Assembly: GCF_036227405.1 (NCBI RefSeq)
Contig: NZ_CP109473.1
Span: 8,246,001 to 8,310,000, forward strand
Reading direction: 5' to 3'
Length of the DNA: 64,000 nt
DNA from: Streptomyces sp. NBC_01460
Lineage (GTDB): Bacteria > Actinomycetota > Actinomycetes > Streptomycetales > Streptomycetaceae
The notes beneath the pieces are model-generated. The model was not told the DNA's origin. It ran no database searches and was given only the letters and a program-made list of their open reading frames with translations. Positions 19,501-30,791 of the stretch are shown here, piece by piece (the stretch's first letter is position 1; every line of letters begins with the position of its first letter). Both the position numbers and the translations under genes were made by a program.

Positions 19501-22500
19501 CTGGCCCGGTGGCGCCGCGACCTCGGTCAGGACCAGACCTTCGCGCACATCGAACTCGAAGGACACGGCCGCGAAGGGCGGTTCGTGGCGGAGAGCGCCG
19601 GCTTCGAGCCGGAACTGTCACGGACCGTCGGCTGGTTCACCACCCTGTTCCCGGTGGTCGTGGACCCCGGCGCGGCGGCCGACCTCACCTCCCCGGACTA
19701 CCTGGCCGCCGCCCTCAAGGCGGTCAAGGACGATCTCGGACGCGTGCCGGGCAACGGCCTCTCCTACGGCGCCCTGCGCTATCTGACCGACGCCGGGCTG
19801 GAGACCCCGGCGCCCCAGGTGCTCTTCAACTACCTGGGCCGCTTCGACTCGGGCACGTCGGGGGACTGGGAGTTCGCCGGCGCCACCGGGCAGCTGGGCG
19901 AGAAGCGCGACCCCGCGATGCGTCTGCCGCGCGTCCTGGAGTTCAACGCGGTCGCCGAACCCGCGTCGAGCGGCGCGTACGAACTGACCACCACCCTCTC
20001 CTGGCCCGACGGGGTGTTCGCCGACGCGGACGCCACGGCCATCGGCGCCTACCTCCGGGAGGCCCTGACCGGCCTCGCCGGCCTCGACCGGGGCGGCCAC
20101 TCTCCCGGCGACTTCCCCCTGGTGGCCCTCGTCCAGACCGACGTCGACGCCCTGGACGGACCGGGGCTCCGGGACATCCTTCCCCTGACCCCGTTGCAGG
20201 AGGGCCTCTACTTCCACTCGGTCTTCGACGACGACTCGGCGGGCAGCTACGTCGAACAGCAACTGCTCACGCTCGAGGGCGAGGTGGACGCCGACAGACT
20301 CGCGGCGGCGGCCACCCGGCTCCTCACGCTGTACCCGAATCTCGCCGCCCGCTTCACCGCCCTCGCCGACGGACGCGTCGTCTCCGTGCTGGAGAGCGGG
20401 GTGGCGGCACCCTTCACCACACTGGACCGCCCCGGCATCAGTGACGCCGAGATCCGCGACCACGCCGAGCGTGACCGTCGCGCGGGGTTCGACCTGGCCA
20501 CGGGCCCGTTGATGCGGTACACCCTCATCCGGGCGGGCTCCGGCAGGAACATCCTGGTGCAGACCGTGCACCACATCATCGCCGACGGCTGGTCGGTGCC
20601 GCCGATGCTCCGGGCCCTGCTCGCCGAGTACCACGCGCCGGGCAGCCTCTACCCGCTCGGCGGCTTCACCGACTACGTGCACCGGCTCGCCGGACTCGAC
20701 GACGAGGAGAGCGACCGGGTCTGGCGCGAGCAGCTCGCCGGTCTGCCCGGCCCCTCCCTCGTCGCCGACGGACACACCCCGTCCGACCGGTTCGACGACA
20801 CCGCGGTCGAGCCGGAGGACGACGTCGAGGCGGCAGCCCGGTCGGCGGGCGTGCCGCTGAGCGTGGCCGTGCACAGCGCCTGGGCGGTGACGCTGGGAGG
20901 CATCCTGCACAGCGACGACGTCGTGTTCGGCTCCACCGTCTCCGGCCGTGACGCCGAGGTGCCCGGCATCGAGGACATGGTCGGCCTCTTCATCAACACG
21001 ATCCCCCTCAGGGCCCGCTGGGACGGATCCACCACCGCCGGCGACCTCCTCGCCTCCGTGCGGGAGCACCAGAGCGCGGTGCTGGCGCACCAGCACGTCT
21101 CCCTGGCGGCGATCGGCCGGCAGGCCGGCGGCGGCTCCCTCTTCGACACCCTGGTGGTCTTCGACGTCGCGACCGACGTGGAGGCCCTGCGGCAGCCCGG
21201 CGACGAGCTGGCCGTCACCGGCATCGTCAACGAGGGAGCCCCCCACTACCCGCTGACCCTGGTCGTGGAGCGGACCTCCGCCGGCCGCCCGCGCTTCAAC
21301 CTGATCCACGACGGCGAGCTGCTCCGGGAGCCGGGCGCCCGGGCGGTCCTGGGCACGTTCACCCGGACGCTCACCGGCCTGCTCACCCGGCCGGACACCC
21401 GCGTGGAGGAGCTGGGCCACGACGAGGCCCGGCGTCCCGCGCCGGTCGCCCCCACCTCCCTGGGCGCCCTGTTCGACGCCGCCGCGGCCCGTGCCCCGCA
21501 GGCGACGGCCGTCACCCACTGCGCTCTCGACGGCGGGACCCGGTCACTGACCTACGGCGAGCTGGCCGAGGCGAAGGACGAGCTGGCAGCGGCGTTGCGC
21601 GCGGCCGGCGTCGGGCCGGGCAAGCGCGTCGCCGTCGCCGTACCGCGTTCCCCGGAGCAGGTCGTCGCCCTTCTCGCGATCGTGAGCGCGGGCGGGGCCT
21701 ACGTACCCCTCGACCTGGCCTACCCGGACGAACGGCTGGAGTACATCCTGACCGACGCCGCGCCGCAGGTCGTGCTCGTCGACCATGAGCAGCGGGCCCG
21801 GTTCACGGACCTGCTGAACCGGGCCGCGGGGGCGCCGCGGGCGCGCCTGCTCGTTCTGGGGGAGGAGCTGCCGCAGGAGGCCGCGCCGACGGCGGCGACC
21901 GCCGAAGCCGGCTGGCACGATCCCGCCTACGTGATCTACACGTCCGGGTCGACCGGCCGGCCCAAGGGCGTCGTCGTCCCGCACTCCGGTGTGGTGTCGC
22001 TGCTCGCGAACACCCGGCCCGACATGGGCTTCGGCCCCGACGACGTCTGGGTCCAGTTCCACTCGTACTCCTTCGACTTCGCGGTCTGGGAGCTGTGGGG
22101 CGCCCTCGTGCACGGCGGTGAACTCCTGGTGCCGGAGTACGCGCTGACCCGCTCCCCGGTGGACTTCCACCGGCTGGTCCGTGAGCGCGGGGTGACCGTG
22201 CTCAACCAGACCCCGTCGGCGTTCTACCGGTTCGTCGAGGCCGACCAGCACGCCGGCGAGCCCCTCCCCGCGCTGCGCCGGATCATCTTCGGGGGCGAGG
22301 CGCTGGACCTCGCCCGGCTCCGCGGCTGGACCGAGCGCCACGGCACCGGTTCGCCGGAGCTGGTCAACATGTACGGCATCACCGAGACCACCGTCCACGT
22401 CACCCACCGGGTGCTCACCGACGAGGACTTCGCCGCCGACGTCAGCCCCATCGGCGGCCCCGTCCCCGGCCTGACCACCTATCTGCTCGACGACCGGCTG

Positions 22501-25500
22501 CGCCCCGTACCGCCCGGCAGGGTGGGCGCGATCTACGTCGCCGGGGACCAGGTGTCGCTCGGCTACCTGGGCAGGCCGGGGCTCACCGCGGGCCGTTTCG
22601 TGGCGAACCCGTTCGCCGGCGACGGATCCCGGATGTACCACACGGGCGACCTCGCGCGCCGCACGCTCGACGGCGAGCTGGAGTTCGCCGGCCGCGCCGA
22701 CGACCAGGTGCAGCTCAAGGGGTTCCGCATCGAGCTCGGCGAGGTGGAGACCGCCGTCCGTGAGCTCGACGGCGTGACCGACGTGGCGGTGACCGTCGCG
22801 GACGACGGCGACCACCTCGTCGCCCACGTCGTGGGCCGGGTGCCGGGCGACCTCACCGGTCTCCTGTCCGCGAAGCTGCCCGTGCACATGGTGCCCGGCC
22901 GGGTGCTGACGGTCGACGCCCTGCCCCTGACGGTCAACGGCAAGCTGGACCGGAAGGCCCTGACCGAGCGCGCCGCACAGGACGGCACGCCGCCGGTCAC
23001 CGCGAGCGACTCCGCGCTCGCCGAACTGGTCGGGATCTTCGCGGAGACGCTGCCCGGCTCGCCCGACGTGGACGGTGACACCGACTTCTTCTCGGCGGGG
23101 GGCGACAGCATCGTCGCCATCACCGTCATCAACCGGGCCAGGGCGCTCGGCCTGCCGATCACCCCGCGGGACGTGTTCCTCCTCAAGACGCCCCGAGCGC
23201 TCGCCGAGCACCTGGGAGCAGGGGCGCCCCGGGCCGAGGTGCCCGGGCCCGCCCTCCGCGAGGACGGCCCGCTCATGCCCACGCCGATCATCCTGCGCCA
23301 GCGGGAACTGGGCAGCTCACTCGCACGGTTCGTCCAGGCCAGGGCCCTGATGGCCGCCGAGGGCACCGGTCTCGCCGACGCGCAGCGGGCGGCGGAGGCC
23401 GTCGTGGCGGCTCACCCGGCGCTCCGGCTGCGCCTGCACGTGAGGCACGGCGTGTGGAACCTCAGCACCGAGGCCTCCCGCCCGGTCACCGTCGTACCGG
23501 TGGACACCGACGCGACGGCCGCGGCGAACGAGGCGGCCGGACGACTCGACCCCGAGTCCGGCGACGTCATCGCGTTCTCCTGGCTGGAGGCCTGCCGGAC
23601 CCTGGTGGTCACCGTGCACCACCTGGCCGTCGACTCCGTGTCCTGGCTGGTCCTGCTGGACGACCTCACCACCGCACTGCGCGGCGGGACGCTCCCGCCG
23701 CCGACCACGTCCTACGCCGAGTACGCCGAAGCCCTGAACCTCACGCCCGCCGGCGGGAGCGACGACCTCGGCCACTGGATCACCACGCTCCAGGCCCCCG
23801 CTCTCCTGCCGGTGGCCGAGAGGCCGCGGGGGACCACGGTCGTGCTCACCCCCGAGGTCAGCGACCGGGTGACGCGCACCGCGCCCGCCGCGCTCGGCAT
23901 CGGGCTCACCGAGCTGCTGTGCGGCGCGCTCCGGACCGCGCTGACCCACGTCCAGCCGGTGCCCACCGATCTCGCCGTCGAGCTGGAGCGGCACGGCCGG
24001 GTCCCCGCGCGGGAGCACCACGACTACACCCGCACGGTCGGCTGGTTCACCTCGATCGCCCCGGTGCGCCTCACCGCGCACACCGACCCCGTCGCCGCGG
24101 CCCGCGAGGTCGCCGCACGGCAGCCCGACGAGCACGGACACGTCGCCTACGGCCGGCTCCGGTATCTCGACCCGCAGACCGCCCTCCTGCTGACGGCCCG
24201 TCCGCAGGTGCTGTTCAACTACCTCGGCCGGGGCAGCGAGTCCCAGGCGCTGCACATCACCGGCGGGGACCAGGGAACCCCGTACGCCGTCGAGGTCAAC
24301 GCGTGGATCGACGAGCCCACCGGGAGCCTGCACGCGGCGTTCACGCTCGCCGACGGCATCCCCGACGAGGTGACCGTTCACTGGCGCAGGGCACTCGAAC
24401 ACATCGCGGACGCCTCCTCCACCGCCGAGCGCACCGCCCCGGTCACCCCGCTCCAACGGGGCCTGTACTTCCAGGCCCAGATGGCCGGGGCGGCCGGACA
24501 CTACGTCGCGCAGAGCTACTTCACCTTCGACCGGCGCCTGGACGCCGACGCGCTGTCCGAGGCGATGGCCCACGTCATCGCACGGCACCCGGTCGTGGGC
24601 GCCGGCTTCACCACCGACGACGACGGCAACCCCGTCCAGGTCCTCAAGGCGGGCCGGCGGGTCGGCGTCCGTACGGTCGCCCTGCGGACGGACGCGGACG
24701 TCGACGCCCTGCGGGCCGAGGACCGCGACACGGGATTCGACCCGGGCGAGCCGCCCCTGATCCGGCTGACCCTCGTCCGTCTCCCCGGCGGAGGCGACGG
24801 CCTGCTGCTCAGCTACCACCTGCTGCTGTGGGACGGCTGGTCCCGCGAGATCCTGCTGCGGGACCTGTTCGACGCCTACCGGACCGTCCTCGCGGGCGGG
24901 ACACCGGACCCGGCCCCGGCCGTACCGAGCTTCGAGGAGTACGCCCGCGGGCTCGACGCCAGGGATCCCGCGGTGTCGGAGCGCTTCTGGGCCGAGCACC
25001 TGACCGGCCTCACCGGCCCGACGCTCCTCGCCGGACCGGCGCCGTCCCTCCCCGACGAGCTGCCGCGCGCGCTCGTGCACACTCTCTCCGCCGAGCGGTC
25101 GGACCTCCTGCGGGAGGCGGCCAAGGCGCACGGAGTCACCCTGAACACGGTGCTGACCGGCGCGTTCGGTCTGTTGTTGGGCGCGCACACGGGACGGAGC
25201 GACGCCGTGTTCGGCGTGACCGTCTCCGGCCGGGAGGGTGAGGGCCTGTCCGGCATCGTCGGCGTGCTCCTCAACACCGTGCCCATGTGGACACGGGCAC
25301 GGCCGGACGCCACGGTCCGGGAGTACCTGTCCGCCGTCCAGACCGCCCGGGTCGAGGCGATGGAGCACGAGCACCTGGGGCTCGGCGAGATCCAGCGGGC
25401 CAGCGGCCACGACACCCTCTTCGACAACCTCTTCGTGCTCCAGAACTTCCTCGACCTGGACGCGTTCGCCGAGATGAACGCCAGGCACGGCATCACGGCG

Positions 25501-27492
25501 GTGAAGGCCGACGACTCGACGCACTACCCGTTCACCTGGGTCGTCACCCCCGGCGACCGGCTCACGGTCAAGCTGGAGCACCGCGACGACGACTCCGCGA
25601 AGGCCCGCCGCCTCGTCGACGACTACCTGCGTGTGCTCGAGGACCTGGCCCGCTCCACAGGGCCGGTCGGCGCGCTGCCCGGCCTCGGCCGGGCCCCCGA
25701 GCCCGGCGGGCGTACGGACATCGGCATCGACACCGTCGTCGACCGCTTCGACGAAGCCGCCGGCCGGGCCCCGGAGCGGACCGCCCTCGTCGCCGACGGC
25801 GCGACGATGACCTTCGCCCAGCTCAGGGACCGCAGCCGTGCCGTGGCGGGGGTACTCGCCCGGCGGGGCATCGGCCCGGAGACGACCGTGGGCCTCGCGA
25901 TCCCGCGCTCCCTCGACTCGATCGTGGCCCTCTTCGCCGTACTGCGCACCGGGGCCGCCTATGTCCCGCTGGAGCTGGACCACCCGGACGAGCGGATCGC
26001 CGCGATCGTCGACGCGGCGCGGCCGGACGTGATCCTCACGGTGAGCGCCGTGTCACCCCGGCTGACCGGCGACCTGATCGAACTCGACCGGCCCCTGCCG
26101 GCGGCCGAGCCGGTCGTCACCTTCGCGCCGGGCGCCCCGCACCGCCTGCGGCACCCCGCCTACACCATCTACACCTCCGGATCGACCGGCAGGCCCAAGG
26201 GCGTGGTGACCGAGTACGCAGGGCTCACCAACATGCTGATCAACCATCAGCGCCGCATCTTCGAACCGGTGCTGGCGGAGCACGGGCACCGGATCTTCAG
26301 GATCGCGCACACCGTGTCGTTCGCGTTCGACATGTCGTGGGAGGAGCTGCTGTGGCTCGCCGACGGCCATGAGGTGCACATCTGCGACGAGGAACTGCGC
26401 CGCGACGCACCCCGGCTGGTCGCGTACTGCCTGGAGCACGGGATCGACGTCATCAACGTGACCCCGACCTACGCGCAGCAACTGGTCGCCGAGGGACTGC
26501 TCGACGACCCGGGGCGACGGCCCGCGCTGGTCCTGCTCGGCGGCGAGGCCGTCACCCCCACCCTGTGGCAGCGGCTCGCGGAGACCGGGGGGACCGCCGG
26601 GTACAACCTGTACGGGCCCACCGAGTACACCATCAACACCCTCGGCGTCGGCACCTTCGAGTGCCAGGACCCGGTGGTGGGCGTGGCGATCGACAACACC
26701 GACGTGTACGTGCTGGACCCCTGGCTGCGCCCGCTGCCGGACGGGGTCCCCGGCGAGCTGTACGTGTCGGGCATCGGCATCGCACGGGGCTACCTCGGGC
26801 AGCCCGCCCAGACCGCGGACCGCTTCGTCGCGTGCCCCTTCGGTGAACCCGGCGAGCGCATGTACCGCACCGGTGACCTGGTCGTCCGGCGGCCCGACGG
26901 CAACCTGATGTATCTCGGCCGCACCGACCAGCAGGTCAAGATCCGGGGACACCGCGTCGAACTCGGCGAGGTCGAGGCGGCGTTCGCGGCCCACCCCGCC
27001 GTGCGGTTCGCCGCCGCGGTCGCCCAGCCCGACCCGCAGGTCGACGGCGCGTACCGGCTGGCGGCCTACCTGGTGCTGGACGGTTCGGACCTGGCGGCCG
27101 TCGCCGCCGAGGTGGGCACGGCGCTGCCGGACTTCCTGCGCCCGACCCACTACGCCCAGGTCGACAGCATCCCGCTCACCGTGAACGGCAAGGCCGACAC
27201 GAAGGCGCTGCCGGAGGCCAAGCCGCTCGGTGTGCTGACCACCGGAGCCGAGCGCGGTCCCGGCACGGAGACGGAGACCGTGGTCTGCGAGTTCTTCGCC
27301 GAGGCACTGGACCTCGACGACGACGAGGTCAGCGCGGTCAGCGACTTCGTGTCCCTCGGCGGGCACTCCATGCTGGCGGTGCGGCTGATCGGTCTGCTCC
27401 GCAGGGAGTACGGTCCTGTGATCACCATCCGTGATCTGCTCACCCTTCGAACCCCGGAAGCGATTGCGCGCCACCTTGAAGACAACATCTGA
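16588..27492 (+). CDS. cchH: Trimodular coelichelin NRPS (CchH)
   Basis: 3,634 residues, ATG start with GGAAGG upstream. Domain order: N-terminal leader 1-125, A1 130-630 (Lys626), PCP1 (GGDS, Ser679), E1 735-1185 (HHVVIDG at 851), C2 1190-1610 (HHIIADG at 1328), A2 1625-2125 (Lys2119), PCP2 (Ser2174), E2 2228-2610 (HHLAVD at 2344), C3 2615-3030 (YHLLLWDG at 2743), A3 3050-3540 (Lys3535), PCP3 (GGHS, Ser3594). There is no thioesterase. Specificity codes read from the A4-A5 region and A10 are DINYWGGIGK (formyl-hydroxyornithine), DFWNIGMVHK (Thr) and DMENLGLINK (hydroxyornithine). E domains predict D-residues from modules 1 and 2. This is the coelichelin architecture. Coelichelin is a tetrapeptide, so module 1 must act twice. 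Confidence 0.97.
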   Translation: MTDQTARLVLLSPTSLDDIRRRTGGYPDRTIAGACAIGLSYWATGRSPEGIDLTPGTLFADVLRWVDNGGAAPAGWETGADGRSITTPDGVEPAAAQLALDDLADFPDRPVGTIGPTGAAERAGALARWNDTEADRVRPTLVEMFREQVRSRPDAVAIVDEHRTLTYREAAELSGHLAHHLIARGLTAEQVVGVSLGRSADMVIGLLGVLQAGCAFVPLDPQWPAARRAVVIQDARVVLQLDDSGRGRDGEPEAVAVDLSDWGHGSWPAEGPEVDVPGAALAYVIFTSGSTGRPKGAMIRHEAISERLLWQSEEILGFGHDDASLFKAPLSFDISINEIFLPLVRGGRLIVLRPGGERDPQHLLSVLAEQRVTFTYLVSSMLDVLLEMAGDSGRLDSLRHVWCGGEVLTPELYERFRTRLDIPLYHGYGPAETTIGVSHVIYRGEAERLSTSIGRANPNTQLYVLDDELRPVPVGVGGELYVGGFLLGRGYVNAAGLTASRFVANPFAGDGSRLYRTGDLARFAPDGSLDFLGRADNQIKIRGMRLEIEDVEIGLAEHPAVRHTCVVAKKNTAGGTYLVGYVIPAAGSEELHGDEVRAWADEHMVEYMVPTHIVVLDAFPLTANGKIDRVALPEPRIGTGSLVLPTTDDERLVCEAVATVLRLDQVGVDQDFFRLGGDSILAISLLGALRGAGLYVTARQIFTHSVVGALAAVVSREDASAAEHGDEATGTVVGSPVVQWLGETTDAIDGFVQSVVLNTPAELTAEALDEILTAVVERHDMLRAALVRGDRWSFDIPEADRTCGTVARWQESDLPLDACVERATEGLDPDGGVMLRAVWRREARQLVLVAHHVVIDGVSWRILMEDLATAWNGLTSGAGVELPPVGTSFRRWTQLLEGAGFEADRAAWERPLPGTDAPLGRRALAETDTVAGERTHVVRVGPEATAALLGEIPGLFHAGVNDVLLTALAVALARWRRDLGQDQTFAHIELEGHGREGRFVAESAGFEPELSRTVGWFTTLFPVVVDPGAAADLTSPDYLAAALKAVKDDLGRVPGNGLSYGALRYLTDAGLETPAPQVLFNYLGRFDSGTSGDWEFAGATGQLGEKRDPAMRLPRVLEFNAVAEPASSGAYELTTTLSWPDGVFADADATAIGAYLREALTGLAGLDRGGHSPGDFPLVALVQTDVDALDGPGLRDILPLTPLQEGLYFHSVFDDDSAGSYVEQQLLTLEGEVDADRLAAAATRLLTLYPNLAARFTALADGRVVSVLESGVAAPFTTLDRPGISDAEIRDHAERDRRAGFDLATGPLMRYTLIRAGSGRNILVQTVHHIIADGWSVPPMLRALLAEYHAPGSLYPLGGFTDYVHRLAGLDDEESDRVWREQLAGLPGPSLVADGHTPSDRFDDTAVEPEDDVEAAARSAGVPLSVAVHSAWAVTLGGILHSDDVVFGSTVSGRDAEVPGIEDMVGLFINTIPLRARWDGSTTAGDLLASVREHQSAVLAHQHVSLAAIGRQAGGGSLFDTLVVFDVATDVEALRQPGDELAVTGIVNEGAPHYPLTLVVERTSAGRPRFNLIHDGELLREPGARAVLGTFTRTLTGLLTRPDTRVEELGHDEARRPAPVAPTSLGALFDAAAARAPQATAVTHCALDGGTRSLTYGELAEAKDELAAALRAAGVGPGKRVAVAVPRSPEQVVALLAIVSAGGAYVPLDLAYPDERLEYILTDAAPQVVLVDHEQRARFTDLLNRAAGAPRARLLVLGEELPQEAAPTAATAEAGWHDPAYVIYTSGSTGRPKGVVVPHSGVVSLLANTRPDMGFGPDDVWVQFHSYSFDFAVWELWGALVHGGELLVPEYALTRSPVDFHRLVRERGVTVLNQTPSAFYRFVEADQHAGEPLPALRRIIFGGEALDLARLRGWTERHGTGSPELVNMYGITETTVHVTHRVLTDEDFAADVSPIGGPVPGLTTYLLDDRLRPVPPGRVGAIYVAGDQVSLGYLGRPGLTAGRFVANPFAGDGSRMYHTGDLARRTLDGELEFAGRADDQVQLKGFRIELGEVETAVRELDGVTDVAVTVADDGDHLVAHVVGRVPGDLTGLLSAKLPVHMVPGRVLTVDALPLTVNGKLDRKALTERAAQDGTPPVTASDSALAELVGIFAETLPGSPDVDGDTDFFSAGGDSIVAITVINRARALGLPITPRDVFLLKTPRALAEHLGAGAPRAEVPGPALREDGPLMPTPIILRQRELGSSLARFVQARALMAAEGTGLADAQRAAEAVVAAHPALRLRLHVRHGVWNLSTEASRPVTVVPVDTDATAAANEAAGRLDPESGDVIAFSWLEACRTLVVTVHHLAVDSVSWLVLLDDLTTALRGGTLPPPTTSYAEYAEALNLTPAGGSDDLGHWITTLQAPALLPVAERPRGTTVVLTPEVSDRVTRTAPAALGIGLTELLCGALRTALTHVQPVPTDLAVELERHGRVPAREHHDYTRTVGWFTSIAPVRLTAHTDPVAAAREVAARQPDEHGHVAYGRLRYLDPQTALLLTARPQVLFNYLGRGSESQALHITGGDQGTPYAVEVNAWIDEPTGSLHAAFTLADGIPDEVTVHWRRALEHIADASSTAERTAPVTPLQRGLYFQAQMAGAAGHYVAQSYFTFDRRLDADALSEAMAHVIARHPVVGAGFTTDDDGNPVQVLKAGRRVGVRTVALRTDADVDALRAEDRDTGFDPGEPPLIRLTLVRLPGGGDGLLLSYHLLLWDGWSREILLRDLFDAYRTVLAGGTPDPAPAVPSFEEYARGLDARDPAVSERFWAEHLTGLTGPTLLAGPAPSLPDELPRALVHTLSAERSDLLREAAKAHGVTLNTVLTGAFGLLLGAHTGRSDAVFGVTVSGREGEGLSGIVGVLLNTVPMWTRARPDATVREYLSAVQTARVEAMEHEHLGLGEIQRASGHDTLFDNLFVLQNFLDLDAFAEMNARHGITAVKADDSTHYPFTWVVTPGDRLTVKLEHRDDDSAKARRLVDDYLRVLEDLARSTGPVGALPGLGRAPEPGGRTDIGIDTVVDRFDEAAGRAPERTALVADGATMTFAQLRDRSRAVAGVLARRGIGPETTVGLAIPRSLDSIVALFAVLRTGAAYVPLELDHPDERIAAIVDAARPDVILTVSAVSPRLTGDLIELDRPLPAAEPVVTFAPGAPHRLRHPAYTIYTSGSTGRPKGVVTEYAGLTNMLINHQRRIFEPVLAEHGHRIFRIAHTVSFAFDMSWEELLWLADGHEVHICDEELRRDAPRLVAYCLEHGIDVINVTPTYAQQLVAEGLLDDPGRRPALVLLGGEAVTPTLWQRLAETGGTAGYNLYGPTEYTINTLGVGTFECQDPVVGVAIDNTDVYVLDPWLRPLPDGVPGELYVSGIGIARGYLGQPAQTADRFVACPFGEPGERMYRTGDLVVRRPDGNLMYLGRTDQQVKIRGHRVELGEVEAAFAAHPAVRFAAAVAQPDPQVDGAYRLAAYLVLDGSDLAAVAAEVGTALPDFLRPTHYAQVDSIPLTVNGKADTKALPEAKPLGVLTTGAERGPGTETETVVCEFFAEALDLDDDEVSAVSDFVSLGGHSMLAVRLIGLLRREYGPVITIRDLLTLRTPEAIARHLEDNI

Positions 27493-27493
27493 C

Positions 27494-29179
27494 GTGCACA
27501 GGCCCCGCCCGGGGGCCGACATCCTCCGGACCGCCCTGCGCCGCAACGCCGGCGCGGTGGCCCGGGGCACAGCCCTCATGGGCCTCTACCAGGCGGGAGA
27601 GACGGCCTTCCCCATCGCGCTCGGCCTGATCGTGGAACACACGATGCGGGACCGGAGCCTCGGCTCGCTGGGTCTGTCGATCGCCTCGCTCGCCGTGATC
27701 ATCACGACGGTCTCGCTGTCGTGGCGGTTCGGTATGCGGGTCCTGCAGAAGGCCAACACGACCGAGGCGCACCGCTGGCGGGTGCGCGTGGCGGCCTGCG
27801 GTCTCCAGCCGGTGGCCAGGGACGTCGACCTGAAGTCCGGCGAGGTGCTGACCATCGCCACCGAGGACGCCGACCAGACGGCCGACATCGTCGAGGTGGT
27901 GCCGCTGCTCGTCAGCTCGCTGGTCGCGGTGGTGGTCGCGTCGGTCGCCCTCGGTCTCGCCGACATCCGGCTCGGCCTGCTGGTGATCGTGGGTACCGTG
28001 GCGATCCTGTCGGTGCTGAGCGTGATGTCCCGGCGGATCGGGGCCAGTACCCGTGAACAGCAGGCCAGGGTGGCACGGGCGGGGGCCAAGGTCGCCGACC
28101 TGATCACCGGCCTGCGTCCGCTGCACGGCTTCGGCGGCAACCACGCGGCGTTCGTGTCGTACCGGAAGGTCAGTACGGAGGCGAGACACCAGGCGATCAC
28201 CGTCGCCCGGGTGAACGGCGTGTACGCGGGAACCGCGCTGGCCCTCAACGCCGTGCTGGCCGCGACGGTGACACTGACGGCGGGCTGGCTGGCGTACGGA
28301 GGCCGGATCACCATCGGCGAGCTCGTCATGGCCGTCGGGCTGGCGCAGTTCATCATGGAACCGCTGAAGATGTTCTCGGAGATGCCCAAGTACGTGATGA
28401 TGGCGCGCGCCTCGGCCGACCGGATGGCACTCGTTCTCTCCGCGCCGCCCCTGACGGACCCGGGCCACGAGCAGCCCGAGGCGGGCGGGGACCTGGAGAT
28501 CGACTGCGTCCGGTACGGCACCCTGCAGGCACTCAAGTTCCACGTGCGCTCCGGGGAGTTCGTGGCGATCGCCTCCTACCAGCCACGCTCGGCGGCCGAT
28601 CTCGCGTCGGTCCTGGGCGCGAACGTGCCACCCCGGGCGTACGGGGGCGTGGTGCGGGTCGGCGGGCGGGAGATCGCGGACCTCTCGGTCGAGGCGCTGC
28701 GCGCGCACATGCTGGTGAACCCCTACGACGGGGAGATCTTCGAGGGCAGTCTCCGCACGAACATCGACCCGTCGGGCACCAGCCGGCTGGTCGACGAGGC
28801 CGTCGAGGCGTCGCTGCTGACCGATGTCGTCGCCCTCCACCGCGAGGGCCTCGACCACGGTGTGCGTGACCGCGGCGCGAACCTCTCCGGGGGACAGCGC
28901 CAGCGGCTGTCCCTGGCCCGTGCCCTCGCCGCGGACTCGGAGGTCCTCGTCCTGCACGACCCGACGACGGCGGTCGACGCGGTCACCGAACAGCTCATCG
29001 CGCGGAACATCGCGAAGCTGCGCAAGGGCCGCACCACCGTCGTGCTCACCAGCAGCCCCGCCCTGCTGGACGCGGCCGACCGTGTCCTCGTCCTGGACGA
29101 CGGGGTCGTCACGGCCGAGGACACCCATCGCCGTCTCCTCGCCGCCGACGAGGACTACTGCCGGGCCGTGGCGCGGTAG
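27494..29179 (+). CDS. cchI: ABC exporter half-transporter (CchI), lacking Walker A
   Basis: 561 residues from the GTG that follows the cchH stop by one base; the open frame extends further back only across cchH. Residues 20-310 are a six-helix type I exporter domain and 320-561 the nucleotide-binding domain. The signature NLSGGQRQRLSLARAL (464-468) is perfect, but the Walker A position reads FVAIASYQPRSAADL (356-370), with no GxxGxGKS. The residue after the Walker B Asp is Pro490 instead of the catalytic Glu (LHDPTT). It cannot bind ATP normally on its own side but supplies a good signature to CchG. It probably exports the finished siderophore. Confidence 0.9.
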   Translation: MHRPRPGADILRTALRRNAGAVARGTALMGLYQAGETAFPIALGLIVEHTMRDRSLGSLGLSIASLAVIITTVSLSWRFGMRVLQKANTTEAHRWRVRVAACGLQPVARDVDLKSGEVLTIATEDADQTADIVEVVPLLVSSLVAVVVASVALGLADIRLGLLVIVGTVAILSVLSVMSRRIGASTREQQARVARAGAKVADLITGLRPLHGFGGNHAAFVSYRKVSTEARHQAITVARVNGVYAGTALALNAVLAATVTLTAGWLAYGGRITIGELVMAVGLAQFIMEPLKMFSEMPKYVMMARASADRMALVLSAPPLTDPGHEQPEAGGDLEIDCVRYGTLQALKFHVRSGEFVAIASYQPRSAADLASVLGANVPPRAYGGVVRVGGREIADLSVEALRAHMLVNPYDGEIFEGSLRTNIDPSGTSRLVDEAVEASLLTDVVALHREGLDHGVRDRGANLSGGQRQRLSLARALAADSEVLVLHDPTTAVDAVTEQLIARNIAKLRKGRTTVVLTSSPALLDAADRVLVLDDGVVTAEDTHRRLLAADEDYCRAVAR

Positions 29180-29246
29180 CCCTCCGCGCACCTGCCGGTC
29201 CTTCGGGCCGTGGTGCGTACTGCCCCGGCGCCATCGTTCGAGGCGG

Positions 29247-29849
29247 TCAGCGTGTCCGGCCGGCTGCCTCCAGGGAGTCGAGCCACCGGAGGAGGCGGGC
29301 TCCCTCGCGGGTCATGATGTCCGGGTCCCGAAGGGCGTTCGCCAGAAGCGACATGCCCTGGTAGCCGGAGACGAGGGTGACGGCGAGGCCCTCCGGATCG
29401 GTCAGCCCCATGGCGCGGAACTGCAGCCCGACCCAGTCGAGCAGCCGCTGGATCACCGCTCCGGCCTCCGCGTCGAGGGTGCCCTCGGCCCGCTTGTCGA
29501 GCTCGGCGGCGAGGGTGCCGGTAGGGCAGCCGTGGCGGGCGGCGACGTCACGCCGGCCGACCCAGGCCTCGATCAGGGTCTTCAGGCGTTCGCGCGGGTC
29601 GGTCAGCTGGTCCAACGCCCCGGTGAGTTCGTCGAGGTGTGCGCTGTGCTCGGACAACGCGGCCCGGACCAGTTCGTCCTTGGTCTTGAAGTAGTAGTAG
29701 ACGTTCCCGACGGGAACTCCGGCCGCGCCCGCGATGTCGGCGAGCGTGGTGCGTTCGACGCCCTGCTCGTGGAGGACCTGGGCCGCCGCGGCGGTGAGCC
29801 GTAGGCGCTTGTCGGCTGCGCGCGCCGCGGGATTCACTGAGTCAGTCAC
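29247..29849 (-). CDS. TetR-family repressor
   Basis: 200 residues from the GTG beginning VTDSVNPAARAADKR; an ATG at 29891 is in frame but would add an unusual N-terminus. The HTH (about 12-60) includes RTTLADIAGAAGVPVGNVYYYFKTKDEL, typical TetR. The C-terminal ligand domain has the TetR_C layout seen in regulators of short-chain dehydrogenase or NmrA genes. It is divergent from the NmrA-like gene with a 16-bp operator-like palindrome between them, so it most likely represses the NmrA-dehalogenase pair and itself. It lies inside the cch locus and is probably not a siderophore gene. Confidence 0.88.
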   Translation of the reverse strand: MTDSVNPAARAADKRLRLTAAAAQVLHEQGVERTTLADIAGAAGVPVGNVYYYFKTKDELVRAALSEHSAHLDELTGALDQLTDPRERLKTLIEAWVGRRDVAARHGCPTGTLAAELDKRAEGTLDAEAGAVIQRLLDWVGLQFRAMGLTDPEGLAVTLVSGYQGMSLLANALRDPDIMTREGARLLRWLDSLEAAGRTR

Positions 29850-29898
29850 CTGAATAACTCTAGCCGCCCATGGAGGGCGTGCTACGGTCACGGAACTT

Positions 29899-29914
29899 AG
29901 TTAGTCAACTAACT
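29899..29914. promoter_or_regulatory. Probable TetR operator
   Basis: AGTTAGTCAACTAACT has perfect 7-base inverted arms around CA. It sits 14 bases upstream of the NmrA-like start and 49 bases upstream of the TetR start, where it can block both divergent promoters. Confidence 0.75.
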
Positions 29915-29928
29915 CATGGGAGACACTC

Positions 29929-30747
29929 GTGATCGCAGTGACCGGGGCCACCGGAAACGTCGGCCGTGAACTGATCCGCATCCTCGACGAGGCCGGAGAG
30001 GCGATGACCACGATCTCGCGCGGCGAGGCGCAGGGCGTGCCCGCCGGCGGCCGGCATGTGCGGGCCGATCTCGCCGATCCCGACAGCCTGCGTTCCGCAT
30101 TCGACGGTGCGGACGCGCTGTTCCTCCTGGTGGCCGGTGACGACCCGCAGGGCGTCCTCGACTCCGCCGAGGCGGCCGGCATCCGCCGGGTCGTCATGGT
30201 CTCCTCCCTCGGCGTCGCCACCCGGCCGGACGCCTACCGCCACCCCGCGGCCTTCGAGGCGGCGCTCCGCGGCTCGGGGCTCGACCGGACCGTGCTGCGC
30301 TGCGGCGGGCTGAACTCCAACGCCTTCGCGTGGGCCGGGTCGATCCGTGCCGACCGGGTGGCTGCCGCCCCGTTCGGCGACGTGGGCCTGCCGATGGTCG
30401 ACCCGGCGGACGTCGCGGAGGTCGCCGCGGCCGCGCTGCTGCGACCCGGCCACGCCGACGCCGTCTACGAGCTCACCGGCCCGGCCCCGACCACCCCGCG
30501 CGAGCGGGCGGCGGCGATCGGCGCCGTGCTGGGCGAGCCGGTCCGCTTCGTCGAGCAGAGCCGCGAGGAGGCACGGGAGCAGATGCTCGCGTTCATGCCC
30601 GAACCTGTCGCCGAAGGCACCCTCGCGATCCTCGGAGAGCCGCTGGCCGCCGAGCGCCGGGTGAGTCCCGACGTCGAGCGGGTCCTGGGCCGTGCGCCGC
30701 GCCCCTTCGCGGACTGGGCCGCCCGCAGTGCCGCCGCCTTCCGCTGA
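29929..30747 (+). CDS. NmrA/NAD(P)-binding Rossmann oxidoreductase-like protein
   Basis: 272 residues, GTG start with GGGAG nine bases upstream. The N-terminal dinucleotide-binding motif is AVTGATGNVGREL, followed by VRADLADPDSL and VVMVSSLGVAT, as in atypical short-chain dehydrogenases of the NmrA/YtfG type. No YxxxK catalytic pair is evident, so it could be a quinone reductase of the QOR2 type or a redox sensor. It is followed after 44 bases by the haloalkane dehalogenase and divergent from TetR. Confidence 0.85.
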   Translation: MIAVTGATGNVGRELIRILDEAGEAMTTISRGEAQGVPAGGRHVRADLADPDSLRSAFDGADALFLLVAGDDPQGVLDSAEAAGIRRVVMVSSLGVATRPDAYRHPAAFEAALRGSGLDRTVLRCGGLNSNAFAWAGSIRADRVAAAPFGDVGLPMVDPADVAEVAAAALLRPGHADAVYELTGPAPTTPRERAAAIGAVLGEPVRFVEQSREEAREQMLAFMPEPVAEGTLAILGEPLAAERRVSPDVERVLGRAPRPFADWAARSAAAFR

Positions 30748-30791
30748 ACCGACGACACGTCATACACCTCATCGCACCCCTGGGAGAACAC

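Noticed and set aside
23317..25983. 888-codon minus-strand open frame inside cchH
   Set aside because: Shadow of the NRPS; the plus strand carries complete A, PCP, E and C motifs there.
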